A stretch of DNA of 64,000 bases from Microstegium vimineum. Lineage: Eukaryota > Streptophyta > Magnoliopsida > Poales > Poaceae. The notes under the pieces were generated by a model that ran no database searches, was not told the origin of the DNA, and saw only the letters and a list, made by a program, of their open reading frames with translations. The first letter of the stretch is position 1, and each line of letters opens with the position of its first letter. A program made the translations under genes and the position numbers. Of this stretch, positions 48,680-60,402 are shown one piece after another. Where the stretch lies: contig CM039130.1 in NCBI GenBank assembly GCA_022036555.1, positions 2,800,897 to 2,864,896 on the forward strand. The letters are read 5' to 3'.

Positions 48680-49239
48680 TATTGTGCTTGCAGTTTTTGA
48701 CCGTTAGTTCCGCGTGTGCAAATTAAGGTCTTCAGTTTTCACTCTGTGGTTTCAACTCTGAATGATATATAGCTCATTGCGTGCAAGGTTCTCCTCATTC
48801 TGCATGGATTCAAGTAACTCTGATGTGCTTAATTATTATTTGCAGTTTGATTTTCACAGCTCCCCCGTGCAAGGTTTTCACACTGGATTCAACTCTGCGT
48901 ACGTCGTTGCACGGAGTTTGCCGTCGTTGCACTGGATTCAACTCATTGACCAGTCGCTACGTCACTTTTGGCGCTAAATGGAGTTTGCCGCTAATAGCTG
49001 CTACATGCACGCTAAAGAGCGCTAAAATGGAGGCATCTTAGCCCGATATTAGGCCAAACTCAGCCTGGGCTTTCAGCACAGTCCGGCCCAAATGACATGC
49101 CAGCCCAAAACCAGTCAATACATTGCATTGGAGAGTCTGGACGCGAGACAAGGTTTTCTATTTGTAATCTTCTATATGTTTATTAGGTGTAAAATTACTT
49201 GATGTTTGACATATTTTTTTTCAGCCACTCAATGGCTTA

Positions 49240-49524
49240 GAGCATCTCCAAGATCCTTTATAAAATATGTTCTCTAAATCATCATTTAGAGTCATTTGAG
49301 TAAAAACCGTTTTCTATATCTTTGTAGTCTCCAACAACTTTTCTATATCTCATGCGCAATTTAGAGAGTCATTCTCGTCTTCTATATTTGACTAGCGAAA
49401 AACCCGGAATAGAAGATAGCTATATTTGCATAACCATTTATAAAATCTGTTGGAGTGTGTTTTTTCAACAAAATCTTTATTCTTAACATTTAGAAACAAT
49501 ATAGCAAGTCTCTTGGAGATGCTC
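49240..49524. mobile_element. MITE with perfect 14-bp terminal repeats
   Basis: GAGCATCTCCAAGA at the left is exactly inverted as TCTTGGAGATGCTC at the right, and both sides are flanked by TA. It is 285 bp and non-coding. Confidence 0.85.
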
Positions 49525-50144
49525 TAGCCTGCTATAGCCTTTCTTAGTCTTTGGGAGAGGCAGCCCATGCATCCTTCAATTCCTTGGATTCTCTCATCTC
49601 ACCGGAGCAGACGCTCCCTGGCAAAGAAATTATCTTGCCATTCTGAATCCTCCTTTATTTCAGTGAATCGATCAGTGGCCTTTCTTGTTCTTGGCCTTCA
49701 TCCAAGGCAACAACTTGAGAGAATGAGGGAGGGATCAAGATGCAGTTTGCCGTCTGCTCCTTGGGTCAAGAACTATGCTGGTGCCTCGACTGCAGCTGTT
49801 GTCAGAAAAGAAAAAAAAATGCTCAAATGCTCATCTGTTGTCGTCAAACTGTGGCTACTGTGACTGTTTTCGATCACTGTCGTATTTAAAATTTTGATTT
49901 TTTTCCCTAATTTCTTTAAACAACATATTGTAGTCGTCAATAATTCAAATCGTTAAATCAATTCCGTATAGAGGATATCACCATTTCCCTACCTTGTCAC
50001 CGGAGTTAAACACAACATATATCGTGAGTAGTAGAGAAATCCTAGTGAATCCGTGTTAGTTTCGTGACAGAGAAGATTCAATATAGGTAAAAGTGAACAT
50101 CGAATCGAAACAGCCGTGGGACTCGAATCCGGATAAAAGTGAAC

Positions 50145-50372
50145 AGAGTGTTTAGATCATTTCAAAATTCTAAAATTTTACAAGATTCTCTGTCACAACG
50201 AATGTTTGGACAAATGCATGAAGTATTAAATATAGGTAAAATAAACTAATTGCATAGTTTATATGTAATTTCCGATACGGATATTTTGAACATAGTTACT
50301 TCATGATTGGACAATAATTACCAAATTCAAATGAAACGCTATAGTACTTTACACCATAGAAATTTTGGATCT
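50145..50372. repeat. Dispersed ~200-bp repeat, copy B
   Basis: It shares GCATGAAGTATTAAATATA and TTCATGATTGGACAATAATT with copy A. It lies about 85 bp downstream of the PEX2 stop codon. Confidence 0.75.
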
Positions 50373-50455
50373 AAAACAGGCAGGCTAACTGTACGAAAGA
50401 AAGACCAAAGTGTTGCTTGTATGTGACTTTGTGTTAACGGTCAACTACTAGTAAA

Positions 50456-53400
50456 CTAACCTGACCCCTGCCTTTGAATTGCAACCACCAACTCGTTACA
50501 GCGTGGGCATCTATAGGAGCTTGTAGCAGAACAACGTGTACGAAGGCAGTAATAGCAATACCTGAAAACAACAAAGAATCTGTCTTAGGGCCTGTACAAC
50601 GCTATTACACGGCAGGCACTTGAGGGAAGTTGATTTCAACACAGCAAAGCTTAGATACTATAAGCAGCATAACAGTCAAGACATTAAGTCGCTCCAAAAT
50701 CAGATATGTCAGGAACAAAAATGTAACCCATCTACAGCATATTCACCTAGCAAGTGTACGACTAATGCAAAACAAAAAATATTTAATTACATACTATGTC
50801 ACGCTCTGATATTTTCCAGAAAAAGCAGACATTTTGTTAAGAAATCCTGAGATGGATCCTTCCTACCATTTAGAGATGACTACACACATGCTTTTCCTAA
50901 TATATGTCTTGCTCTATGAATGATCAAATAATCATTTCCAAGGTTATCTGCTAGATTACTACAGTGAGCTAGTGTAACAAACACCAAACCCAGCATTCCT
51001 AAATATCTAATAATAGCTATCAGAACATGGATTTTCTTGTGTGCTTCTTTGTTGTCAAAATGTTAGGGTGGAATCTACTGAAGGGAGTATACCACAAAGG
51101 GAGATACATGACGATGAAGAGGGCACAATAAGAAGCAGCGTACCTGTGTTGACATGGAAGAGCAATAAAAGGAATGCTAGGACTGGACCGACATATAGGA
51201 CAATCTGCTTCATCGCCAGAAGAACCTGCTGACTTATCTTTGGAGAAGGGGAGAAGGAACTTCTTTACTGAGGACGAGTTTAAGAGGGGAAGAAGCAAAA
51301 GCAACATTTCCTGAACAATTAAACAGTGTCAGGCATCGCTTCAAGTTCCACTAATATCTACTGGCAGTACATCATAACTTTGTTTCGTTGAATAACAAGA
51401 CACTAGCAAAAACACCAATTTAAATACCGGTAAAATACATCTAAGTGACACTAAAGTTCTCCAGAGCACAATATCAGCAATGGCCATAAGACTAATGCTC
51501 AAGATTGCTTCACAGTACTGTACTCGTCGTCTGGTTTTTCAAGAACATGTTCAAATTTCAGACCAAATAACACTTTAGCTTAAATGATAGGGATAAATCT
51601 GTTGATTTTCATCTTTACTAGCCATCTTGCAATAAAGTGAACATAAAGAACAGCGGCCAATGTTACAACTGATACTTTACTTTTGTAAATAACAAATAGC
51701 TGGAAAAACTAAGTCTTTATATGCAATGTGAGTATGTGACATCGTCCGATAAACAAGATAGAAATTTTTTAGATTACCAACTGTTTTGTGAGAGAACAAC
51801 AGGACTTGTAAGAAAGAGGTTTACCGAAAACTCATTCCAGACTAGCTGCCGATTCATATACTCAAAGCTAACAGCTCTGTTCATGTTGGGGCTCCCATAA
51901 ACAAGTCTTGCTTTCAGAATCCTTTCTACAATAGTTTTGTACCTTTATAAACATATAAGCAAGGGTTAAAAGTATGTGTGTGTCATACAAACTTGATCAT
52001 AATTAAAGAGTGTAGAGGATGATAATCTATTAAAAGAAGAGTGACTTTCAATTTTCCCAGAGATCATGCTGATCTAGCTCATTCAAATACACTGATTGGT
52101 CAATTTCCTATCAGTGGATAGTACATGCTGTACATGCCAACAGTGTTCAATCTCTACATAGATACTTAACTTTGCTAAACTAGGCGCCACCTGCTACGAC
52201 CATGATAATCATGAATAATTTCTACCATCCTCATGATACAAGAAAGGCCATAATTAAAAGGGCACAGGAAGATACCTTCCACCATGAAGAAACAATAATA
52301 GGTTAAATAATGAAGCAGCCCTGTATAATACTTCAGCATTCTGCACTAAGCCCCAAGCACGGCGTGCCAGTGGTCTCTGTATCATGAAGTAGAAATTAAG
52401 TTATGCTAATACAAGTGAAGAGGAATTGTAAGTTTTCAGGAAGATGACAGCATCACCTGTTCAGAATCGCCCCATCGACGGAAAGCAGAAAAAGACTGTA
52501 ATCGTGACCATATATATTGGCCACCAACAAAACTAATACAATAAAAGATCTTTTGAGAAACAGAAAGCCCAGGTCCTTCCAAACCTGTTCTAACTGAAAA
52601 GAAAATGGAATCCATTAGATGTTGCTCAGATAATACTCATCTACATATCACACAAACCGGTATGGAATAAACTCTTAGGAAGGTTACAGATGAGATAATT
52701 TCGAACATGACGTTGATTTGGTTCAGTTCATTTGCTGAGGGACTTCAACTTTTGTGTTTACAAAAAGAGAGATATTACAAGGTCCAACCAAGCAGTAATT
52801 TGATATTACAAGGACACACAAGAATCTCCCAAGAAACAACAATGATGAGCAGGCCTTTTCAGTCCTGCTTGTCGGTCCTACCTCTGAGAGCGACACCATC
52901 AACTAGAGAAATCCCAGGTCTGTCAGGAAAACACACAAGAGACTAGGAGATGCTGGATGGTTTAACAAATTATGCCATCCAATAGTCATGTTTCCCTATT
53001 TTCCCTCATATAATCAAGAAAATGACCTTAAGCAATGTTGTTCAGGGAAAACAAATAAACAATAATCAAAATATCTGAAAGTGATTCCACCAGACAAGAT
53101 GACCATAATTCAACATTTCACTCTACTGTGCATTCATATTAGATATTTCTACAAGCAATGATAGGATCATATGTGTACACCACTCTACTCAATAATGCAC
53201 AAAATTCATAGTGAACATACCATGAGGTGAGGATATCATGAAAAAACTTAAGATTATCAAGATAAGTAAAATAGCACCCTATACCAAAATAAATTTCAAG
53301 GTGAAAGAAGAACATGGAAATGAATTTAGTATTTTCAAACAAAATAAATTTAGTAAATTATAATAGTTATGTTTTTTAGCCTAAGATTTCTTGGGAGCAT

Positions 53401-54705
53401 GCTTTCCAACTTCGAATCTGTGGTCATTTGAAAATTTTCACTTGAATAAATTGCAAAAAAAAGTCGCTAAATCTTTTTTCACTAAAAAAAGGGAAAGTGA
53501 TTAGCATAATTGTAAATGCAGCCTCTGCATGCAAGGATCAGCCAACTTTAACATACTGGGGGCCTCGACCAAAGCATGTAAGCAAAGGGTATAGTAATAT
53601 AAAAGAAAAGCACAAAATGATGTTCTTTGTTTCAAAGTGTTCAGGAAGACAGTATAACCAGCATGACAGGTACAAGGATAAACTAATATTTAGTCAGACA
53701 AAATATTACAGAAGTTGAGATAAAACTTTAATAGAAATACCTTCTTTTACAGTGATGGGTGCTGCACGCTCATCTCTATACCTCAGGTTCATCAGTGCAT
53801 TCCCTGGGGTTGGCTTGTCAACCCAAATCGAGAACCTCCAGATGAGGAACTCGAGGAAAGCATCAAGTTCAGGCTCATATTGGAACAAGAGTCCTGGCTG
53901 ATATGAAGAAAAAGCATCAAAACTGATGGCAATAACTAGCAGTGTGCAAGCCTCGAGCAACACCAAAATCAGCAGAGTTAAAAAAAAAAAGCACCTTCAT
54001 CAAGGAGAACACTTTGACTAGCTGCTCTTTCAGCATGGCAGACATCTCAACATCTAGCCTTGCAGCATCAAACTGGTTCACCCTAGATATTGAAATCGGG
54101 ATAATGACCTGCATGAGAAAAACGACATTACATTCCACACTTTAACCGTGCTATGTGCCTGCAAGTATCATGCCCGTTCCGACAGACGGAACACAAAACA
54201 TCTCTTTTTGTTTAAGAAACACGAAGCTTTCCATATTAGTGAAATTGAAAAAAAAAATATGAACCAAAAGCTGCATAAATCGTGGCAACTAGATAGATAT
54301 GCTTCCAATTCCAGAATGTCAAGATCATCCCAAAATTTTATATCTGTAGTACTTGATAAGCAAAATCGTAACCCAGAACAGCAAAACTAGCAGCCATTAG
54401 GGTCGTGAAATTAGTTGAGTTCGCCCTCGGATAAGCTAAAATTGCATATGCTTGTAAGGGGTTTCAAGTCTCTACCACTTCACATCTCAATATGCGGCAT
54501 CGCAAGGTGCCATACAACAAAATTACAGAAGGAACCCCTAAGAACACAGGGGGGGGGGGGGGGGGGGGGGGGGGACAGGGGCATGTACCTGGGAGGAATC
54601 GCGCAGCGACTCCAACCGCGGGAGCAAACTGCGGAACTCGACTACCCATGCGTCCTGCGGCGGCGGCGGTCCCTCCGAGGCAGCGGCCGACTCGAGCTGC
54701 GGCAT
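50456..54705 (-). CDS. PEX2: Peroxisome biogenesis protein 2 (PEX2)
   Basis: PEX2 is a membrane RING E3 ligase that, with PEX10 and PEX12, ubiquitinates the import receptor PEX5 at the peroxisome (family knowledge). Exons on the minus strand: 54705-54589, 54108-53995, 53897-53741, 52593-52457, 52376-52276, 51942-51825, 51310-51144, 50561-50456. All introns are GT-AG and all phases fit, giving 338 residues, close to the Arabidopsis protein. Recognisable blocks: SRVNQFDAARLDVEMSAMLK (exon 2), FLIWRFSIWVDKPTPGNALM (exon 3), GGQYIWSRLQSFSAFRRWGD (exon 4), FEYMNRQLVWNEFS (exon 6). The C-terminal RING is split between exons 7 and 8: CPIC, then CQHRYCYYC, ending CPRC. The start MPQLESAAASEG is the only Met in the GC-rich first exon frame. 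No defect is seen. Intron 1 carries a 26-base G run (C on the coding strand) close to the donor. Confidence 0.95.
54549..54574. repeat. Poly-G run of 26 in PEX2 intron 1
   Basis: An uninterrupted G run, read as C in the PEX2 transcript, lies 15-40 bases inside intron 1 from the donor at 54588. Exact length is uncertain because such runs are error-prone. Confidence 0.9.
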
Positions 54706-56115
54706 GGGTGCGCAGGAGCGGATTTGCTACAGATATATGTGCATGTAATAACTGGGTCTGTTGCGAATAGCAATGATGGCTGGAGCCGGTGGACGCCGGG
54801 GGCAGCGGACAGGGGCGGAGGACGCCGGGGTCGGCGGCGCCGGAGCCAGGAGCGGCGGAAGAGCTGGGGGCGCCGGAGACTGGCTCGACGCGGAGGCCCT
54901 GTTTGTTTCAGCTTTCGGAGACTCGCTTATAATCTGAGCACGTTTTCCTTCCCAATAAGCTGTGGTCAGAAAAAATCTAAGCAGAGTGTTTGGCGGTATT
55001 GATTATGCTCTTCTTCCTCACAAGCCTGCCACCACCAGCACCGGCTCGGCTACTCCCCTGCACCGGGCCGCCGCCGCAGAGGCTCGAGTGGGCGGGGCAC
55101 GCGTGCTCGAGGTGGTCAGAGGGAGGGAGGCAGGCCAAGCTCCAGCAAGACGACGGGGAGATGGCGGAGCGGCGTCGATGGGGAAGAGGGGCTGACTTGG
55201 CCGGATTGAGACGTCTGCGGTGTGGATCCGGCGCCCGCCGCAGAGGAGAACGGAACAGCGGGATGCGCGGCTGGGGTTGATGGAAGGGGGCGGCGTGGGG
55301 TACACGAAGGTGCGGCGCGGGGTGGGGATGGCGTCCACCTGACCGGAGGAGCCTCGGACGAAAAAGGATCGGATACGGAGTGCATTTGTTTCGTATTTCT
55401 CTTCAAATTTGGATTCAAATATGAATAGTGTCAAATCATGACAGATAAGATATGATTAGTTATTGACATCATAAATATACGATTTGAGTATTCGAATATA
55501 GATACGGTATCAGATGTTAAATATCCAGAGGAGAATACATACTGATCTAAACCTTCTAAACGAATTTGATCTCGAATAGAGTAGAAAAATATCTACACCG
55601 TTTTCACCCCTAGGAGAAGGGCGACGATGGTGAATGCGTGCTGCCCGTGCCGAATCTGGAGGAGAGCGGGGAGGAGAATAGGAGGCCGAGAGGGGTAGGA
55701 AAGGAGAGTGAGGTTGATTATTTGGAATCGCAAAGCTGGGTCTATGTTTTCCATCGCCGTTGTGGATCGATAATCAATCGCGGTGGCGGTCCCAACCTTG
55801 CGATTTCAAAAAATCGGCCTCACACTCCTTTCCTACCCTCTCGATCTGTAGGGATGTAAGTGGGCTAACCCGCGAACCCACATATAGGCTTAAATTTTGC
55901 GGGTTCAAGCAGCAACCCGCAAAATTAAGACAATATATGTGGGCTCTTGGGCTGCCGCTTTGCATCCCTACTCGCACAGACCGTTTGGCGGGCTTATTTC
56001 GCTTACTTTGCTTAGAATCCAAGCGAACTCGGTCCCAAACAGAGTCTAAAAAATAAAAAAAAAGGGAGTGAGACTCGATAATGCGATCGACGGCTATGGT
56101 CGCAAAAAGGGAGGA
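54706..56115. other. PEX2 upstream region, no gene supported
   Basis: GC-rich from 54780 to 55370 with several overlapping open frames lacking known domains; the first part should contain the PEX2 promoter, though no TATA box is clear. From 54895 the sequence CCCTGTTTGTTTCAGC resembles a MITE end. From 55440 onward it is AT-rich and non-coding. Confidence 0.45.
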
Positions 56116-56270
56116 GGTCTTGTTTAGTTACTTTAAGATTCCAAAACTTTACAATATTCACATTAAATCTTCGAACACATACATGGAATATGTGAGACGA
56201 TTTTTTTAAACCTAGTTACTCTAAGATTGAACATAATTATTAAATACGAAAAAAAGTATTTGTAGAATCA
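56116..56270. repeat. Dispersed ~200-bp repeat, copy C (cut by LTR)
   Basis: It begins TTGTTTAGTTACTTTAAG and keeps the family order (TAGTTACTCTAAGATTG, then ATAATTATTAAATACGAA), but is cut short where the Sirevirus LTR begins. The retrotransposon probably inserted into it. Confidence 0.6.
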
Positions 56271-56278
56271 TGGACCCT

Positions 56279-57937
56279 TGTGTTTAGGCGATTAACGACA
56301 ATACTAGATCACTATGACTAACGTGTGTTTTGCAGAGACAAAGTTATTTATGTTAGGTCATGAGTGATGTATTTTGAATGGGCTTAATGGATATTCATGC
56401 CCTCAAGATGGAAATCGTTTCGGTTGCAAAGGATGGAGATACACGACGAAGACTAGGCTAGTTCTTAGTGCCATAAGGTTGAGAAGGGCACTAAGTTTAG
56501 CTAGGGCTTTTGTTTTTCCTTTGACCGTACTATAAAGAGGGGTATGAGGTTAGTAGCTTGACCTAGGAGAGTTTAGGAAAGTGGGTATATGCACACTTGT
56601 CACAACTAGTCCTAGAGACCTTGCTTTCAGCCCTTGATAAACCCTAGAAGTGGTAGGAGCAAAATCCTTGAGAAACCTCAGCGAAAATGGTTGAAAGAGA
56701 GGGAGAAAGAGGCTCCGGACCACTCTGCTAAGTGAGCACCGGACCAAGGAGAGTAGTCCGGTGGTCCCTGACTTAGGCAGATTCTCAGCTCGAGGAGCTC
56801 CGAACCACCTGTCTGGAAAGCATCGGGCCATAGGAGAGTAGTCCGGTGGCTTGGTTCAGAGAGCCAGAAGGCTCCGGACTAGTCCGACGGTGTGTCCGAC
56901 GGCTAGTCCGACACCTCAAGACAGGAAGTTTGGTCTATGCAGAGAGCACCCTGGCTCCGGACCAGAGCGTCGGACCAGGGCACCGGACCAAGGAGAGTGG
57001 TCCGGTGGTGTGTAAAAGAGAGATAGGTTTTCACTCAGAGAGCACCGAGGCTCCGGACCAGAGCGTCGGACCAGTGCGTCGGACCAAGCAGAGTAGTCCG
57101 ACAGTGCCTGAGTTTGGAACGAGAGTGAGCTCCGAACCAGTGTGCATGGTCCGGAGGTGTGAGCTCCGGACTAGTCCGGTGGCTTCGCAGAGAGAAGAAA
57201 AAGTAAAAAACGGCTAGTTTTGGAGGTCGGAACTATTTATAGTTGCCCCCTTCGTCCTTAGAGGTTGTCTTGGCCATTATTTCAGCTGGTGACACCTTGA
57301 GAAATCTTTTGGAGAGCCAAGAGTCTAGTGAGGGAGAGATTAGAGAGAGTTCATCTTGTTCTTCCCTCCTAGAGTGATTAGGAGTGACTTGTGTGCATCC
57401 ATCCACCTTCCTAGCCTTGAGTGGGTCAAGTGAAGGTCTTGTGCTTGTTACTCTTGGTGTTCGACAGCACCTAGACGGTTTGGTGGTGTTCAGAGGAAGT
57501 GACCGCCGGGAGATTGTTGGCGGCTCTTCTCCAAGCTCTTGTGATCGGTTGTGGGCGATTCACCGAGCCGGAGTGGCGAAGAATCAGCCCGTAGAGAGCA
57601 CTCTACCCTAGCGCGGGTAGAGGGGGAGCGATACCTTGCGAGGTGCTCCAACGAGGACTAGGGGGTGTGTCGACACCTCGATACCTCGGGAAAAAATCGT
57701 TGCGTCCATGAGATTTTCTTTTCCCTAGCTCTTTACTTTTCCGTCTTGTTTTTACATTTTCTCCTAGAATTGCTTAGGTTGTTTTTATTTCCTATGAACT
57801 GCTACCGCTTTCTAGTTAGGACACACGGACGGTAGGCACTAGGGGGTGATTGGCATTTGATAGGTTTTTATATTCGCTTTAGAAATTTAAAACAAGCCCA
57901 ATTCAGCCCCCCCCTCTTGGGCATCTTGATCCTTTCA
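56279..57937 (+). repeat. 5' LTR of the Sirevirus
   Basis: It begins near TGTGTTTAGGCGATTAACGA and ends CTTGATCCTTTCA, the TG...CA form, about 1.66 kb. It holds a TATA box near 56530 and, from 56710 to 57190, 19 copies of CGGAC or GTCCG. Without the 3' LTR the start cannot be confirmed; TGGACCC at 56271 is an alternative. Confidence 0.7.
56530..56539 (+). promoter_or_regulatory. TATA box in the LTR
   Basis: CTATAAAGAG lies about 250 bases into the LTR, a plausible core promoter for the element's RNA. Confidence 0.55.
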
Positions 57938-57939
57938 AT

Positions 57940-57952
57940 TGGTATCGGAGCC
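57940..57952 (+). other. Primer binding site (initiator Met tRNA)
   Basis: TGGTATCGGAGCC begins two bases after the LTR end. It differs by one base from TGGTATCAGAGCC, the complement of the plant initiator-Met tRNA 3' end. Confidence 0.85.
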
Positions 57953-57989
57953 TTGTTGCTTTAAATTAGGCTTCACCGCCTAGAGCAAG

Positions 57990-60381
57990 ATGTCCCATGG
58001 GGATGGACCGCCACCCATGTTCGATGGGGATGACTTTCCGTATTGGAAAGTGCGGATGGAGGCCTACCTTGAGGCCGTGGATGTCGGCGTTCACAAAGCC
58101 GCCACCCAAGGTGGATCGGTGTTCGCCGAGGACCCATACTTTGAGAAGAACAATGCCAAGGCAAAGAATATTCTTTCCCGTGGCATTTGCAAGGATATGT
58201 TCAACCGTGTGCGGAATTGCAAAATCGCGCATGAGATTTGGACAAACATTTGTGCTCTACACGAGGGCACTAAATGTGAAAGAGAAAGCGCTATCACCTT
58301 ATCATTGCTAAGTTAAATGCTTTCACCATGTTATCTCTTGAAAATGCTAATGAAATGTATTCTCGCTTGAATGTGCTTGTAGAGGAGTTGAATGGCCTTG
58401 GACTCTCTCAAATGACACCGGCCGATGTGGTGCGCAAGATACTTTGTGTCCTTCCAATAGACAAGTATAGCCACATCGTCACGGTTCTTCATCAAGGCGA
58501 TCTCTCCGCAACTACACCAACACAAGTGTTGGGCAAGATCAATGCTCATGAGATGTACATGAAGATCAATGATGGAACTTCATCATCCTCCAAGAAGAAA
58601 GAGAAGGAGGAGAAGGACTTGGCTCTAAAGGCATCCTCCAAGGAGAAGTGCAAGATTCAATATGTCGTTGAGAGTACAAGTGATGATGATGATGAAGACA
58701 ACATCGCTCTCATGGTGAAGAAGACCGCCAAGATGTTGAAGAGGCTAAACAAGAATAGAGTCAAGTTTGACTCAAAGAAGAAGAAATTCTTCACAAGCTC
58801 TTCAAGGAAACCAATCTCCCAAATGAAGTGCTACAATTGCGGCACTCTTGGTCATCTAGCCCATGCGTGTCCCGAAGAGAAGAAAGACAAGTTCAAGAAC
58901 AACAAGTTCAAGAACTTCAAGAAGAACAAGGGCGGCAATGATGACTCAAGTGATGATAACAAGAAGCAAGACAAGCCATACAAGAAGAAGAAGAACTTCA
59001 ACTTCCACAAGAAGAAGAAGGATGGCAAGGCTTACATTGTGGGTGATTGGCTCACCGACATTGATGATTCAAGCGACTCCTCCGATGATGAGAGTGAAGA
59101 AGAGAAGGTGGCCGCTTTGGTGATTGGTTCTTCGATTCCACCGCCACCTCCTCCTTCATCGTCGGGCTCATCCTCTACACACCTATGCCTTATGGCTAAA
59201 GGTGACAAGAAGGTACAAAAAGAGGATGATGGTGATGACCTCTCTAGTGATGATAGCAATGATGAAGAAGCACCTTCCTATGATGAACTAATTAAAATTT
59301 GCAACAAATATGCTAGCATCATAAAGAAGTACAAGAGTAAAAATGACAAACTTCTTGAAATCAAGGAAAACTTGCATGACAAGCTTGATAACTTGTCTAG
59401 TGCTAATGATGATTTGAAGCTTGAGATTAACTCTTTCACATCTAGCACTAGGGAGCTCAAAGCCTCTCTTAAGCAAGCCAATGAGAAACATGATAAGCTT
59501 GAGAGGTCATCCCAAGAGCTCCTCACAAGGTTTAACTTGCTAAAAGATGACTACAATCAAGTGAAAAGTGATCATGGCACACTAGTGGTAGCAAATGAAT
59601 TACTTACTCAAGATCTTACACATGTTGCTACTAACCCGTGTGCTAAGTGTGCAAGTGCTACCTCTTGTGATATCGAGCTTGATGATGTGGCTCTTGAGCA
59701 AAGTGCAAAGTGCAAGGGCAAGAGAGTTGTAGAAGCCGACAAGTATGATGATTATGTGAAGATGAGTGAAGAGAACTCAAAGCTCAAGGAAGAGCTAATC
59801 AACCTCAAGGCAAGCAAGCCTTTCACCATCAAGCCGGCTCAAGAAGAAGACAAAGATGCTATCACCTTGATCAACTCTCTTCGAGAAGAGATTGCCAAGC
59901 TCAAGAATGACAAGACCAAGCTTACAAGTGGCCTTGAAAAGTTCACCAAGGGCCATAATCTCCAAAGTGAGCTTCTAATGAGCACCGTCATGAAGAGTGA
60001 CAAGACCGGTATTGGGTACAAGGAGAACCAAGTGATAAAGGTCAAGGTCAAGATTGAAGCCAAAACTACTACAAGAACAAGTACAATGGTTACAATCAAG
60101 AGAAGCCAAAGCCGAAGCCTAAGAGGTGCTTTGGATGTGGACAAATTGGTCATCTATCATTTCAATGCAAGACTCCACTTCCCAAGACCTTGCCCAAGCA
60201 CACTAGGCCATTTGCTCATGATGCTCACTATGTCATCAACAAAGATTCCAAGGGTAGACCACTTGTGGTGTTTCTTGGACCACCAATGAAGAACAAGCCT
60301 AGGGTTCTTTGGGTTGCTAAGGAGTTGGTTGACAAGGCAATGGGGCCCCGCACTAAGGGGGTTCCCAAACAACAAGCTTAA
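57990..60381 (+). pseudogene. Sirevirus gag (frameshifted)
   Basis: This is the nucleocapsid-type polyprotein. It starts MSHGDGPPPMFDGDDFPYWK, typical of grass Copia gag. The frame shifts near 58281-58285, and the rest reads from 58328. A first zinc knuckle, CYNCGTLGHLAHAC, lies at 58829-58870, followed by Lys/Asp/Ser-rich and coiled-coil-like stretches. A second knuckle, CFGCGQIGHLSFQC, at 60127-60168 is in a third frame, after another shift around 60024-60050 and a TGA at 60055-60057. The gag-frame end is TAA at 60379. The protein as written cannot be made in one piece. Confidence 0.85.
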
Positions 60382-60402
60382 CTCCAAGTCGCTTGTGTGT
60401 AG

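Larger units (their letters stand above)
47860..48960. repeat. Duplicated non-coding block, copy 2
   Basis: This is the second, collinear copy of 46520-47470, with GATTCAACTCTG-like motifs at 48449, 48749, 48807, 48886 and 48935. It carries an extra 200 bp of unrelated sequence in its left part, a C/A homopolymer (48369-48399) and a Stowaway insertion (48466-48679) absent from copy 1. Confidence 0.68.
48961..50455. other. Intergenic, 3' flank of PEX2
   Basis: Contains a MITE (49240-49524) and repeat copy B (50145-50372). A 98-codon open frame at 49567-49863 has no recognisable product. Confidence 0.5.

Noticed and set aside
54415..55434. Several overlapping frames upstream of PEX2
   Set aside because: One overlaps PEX2 exon 1 in antisense and the G run; the others have no domain and conflict with each other.
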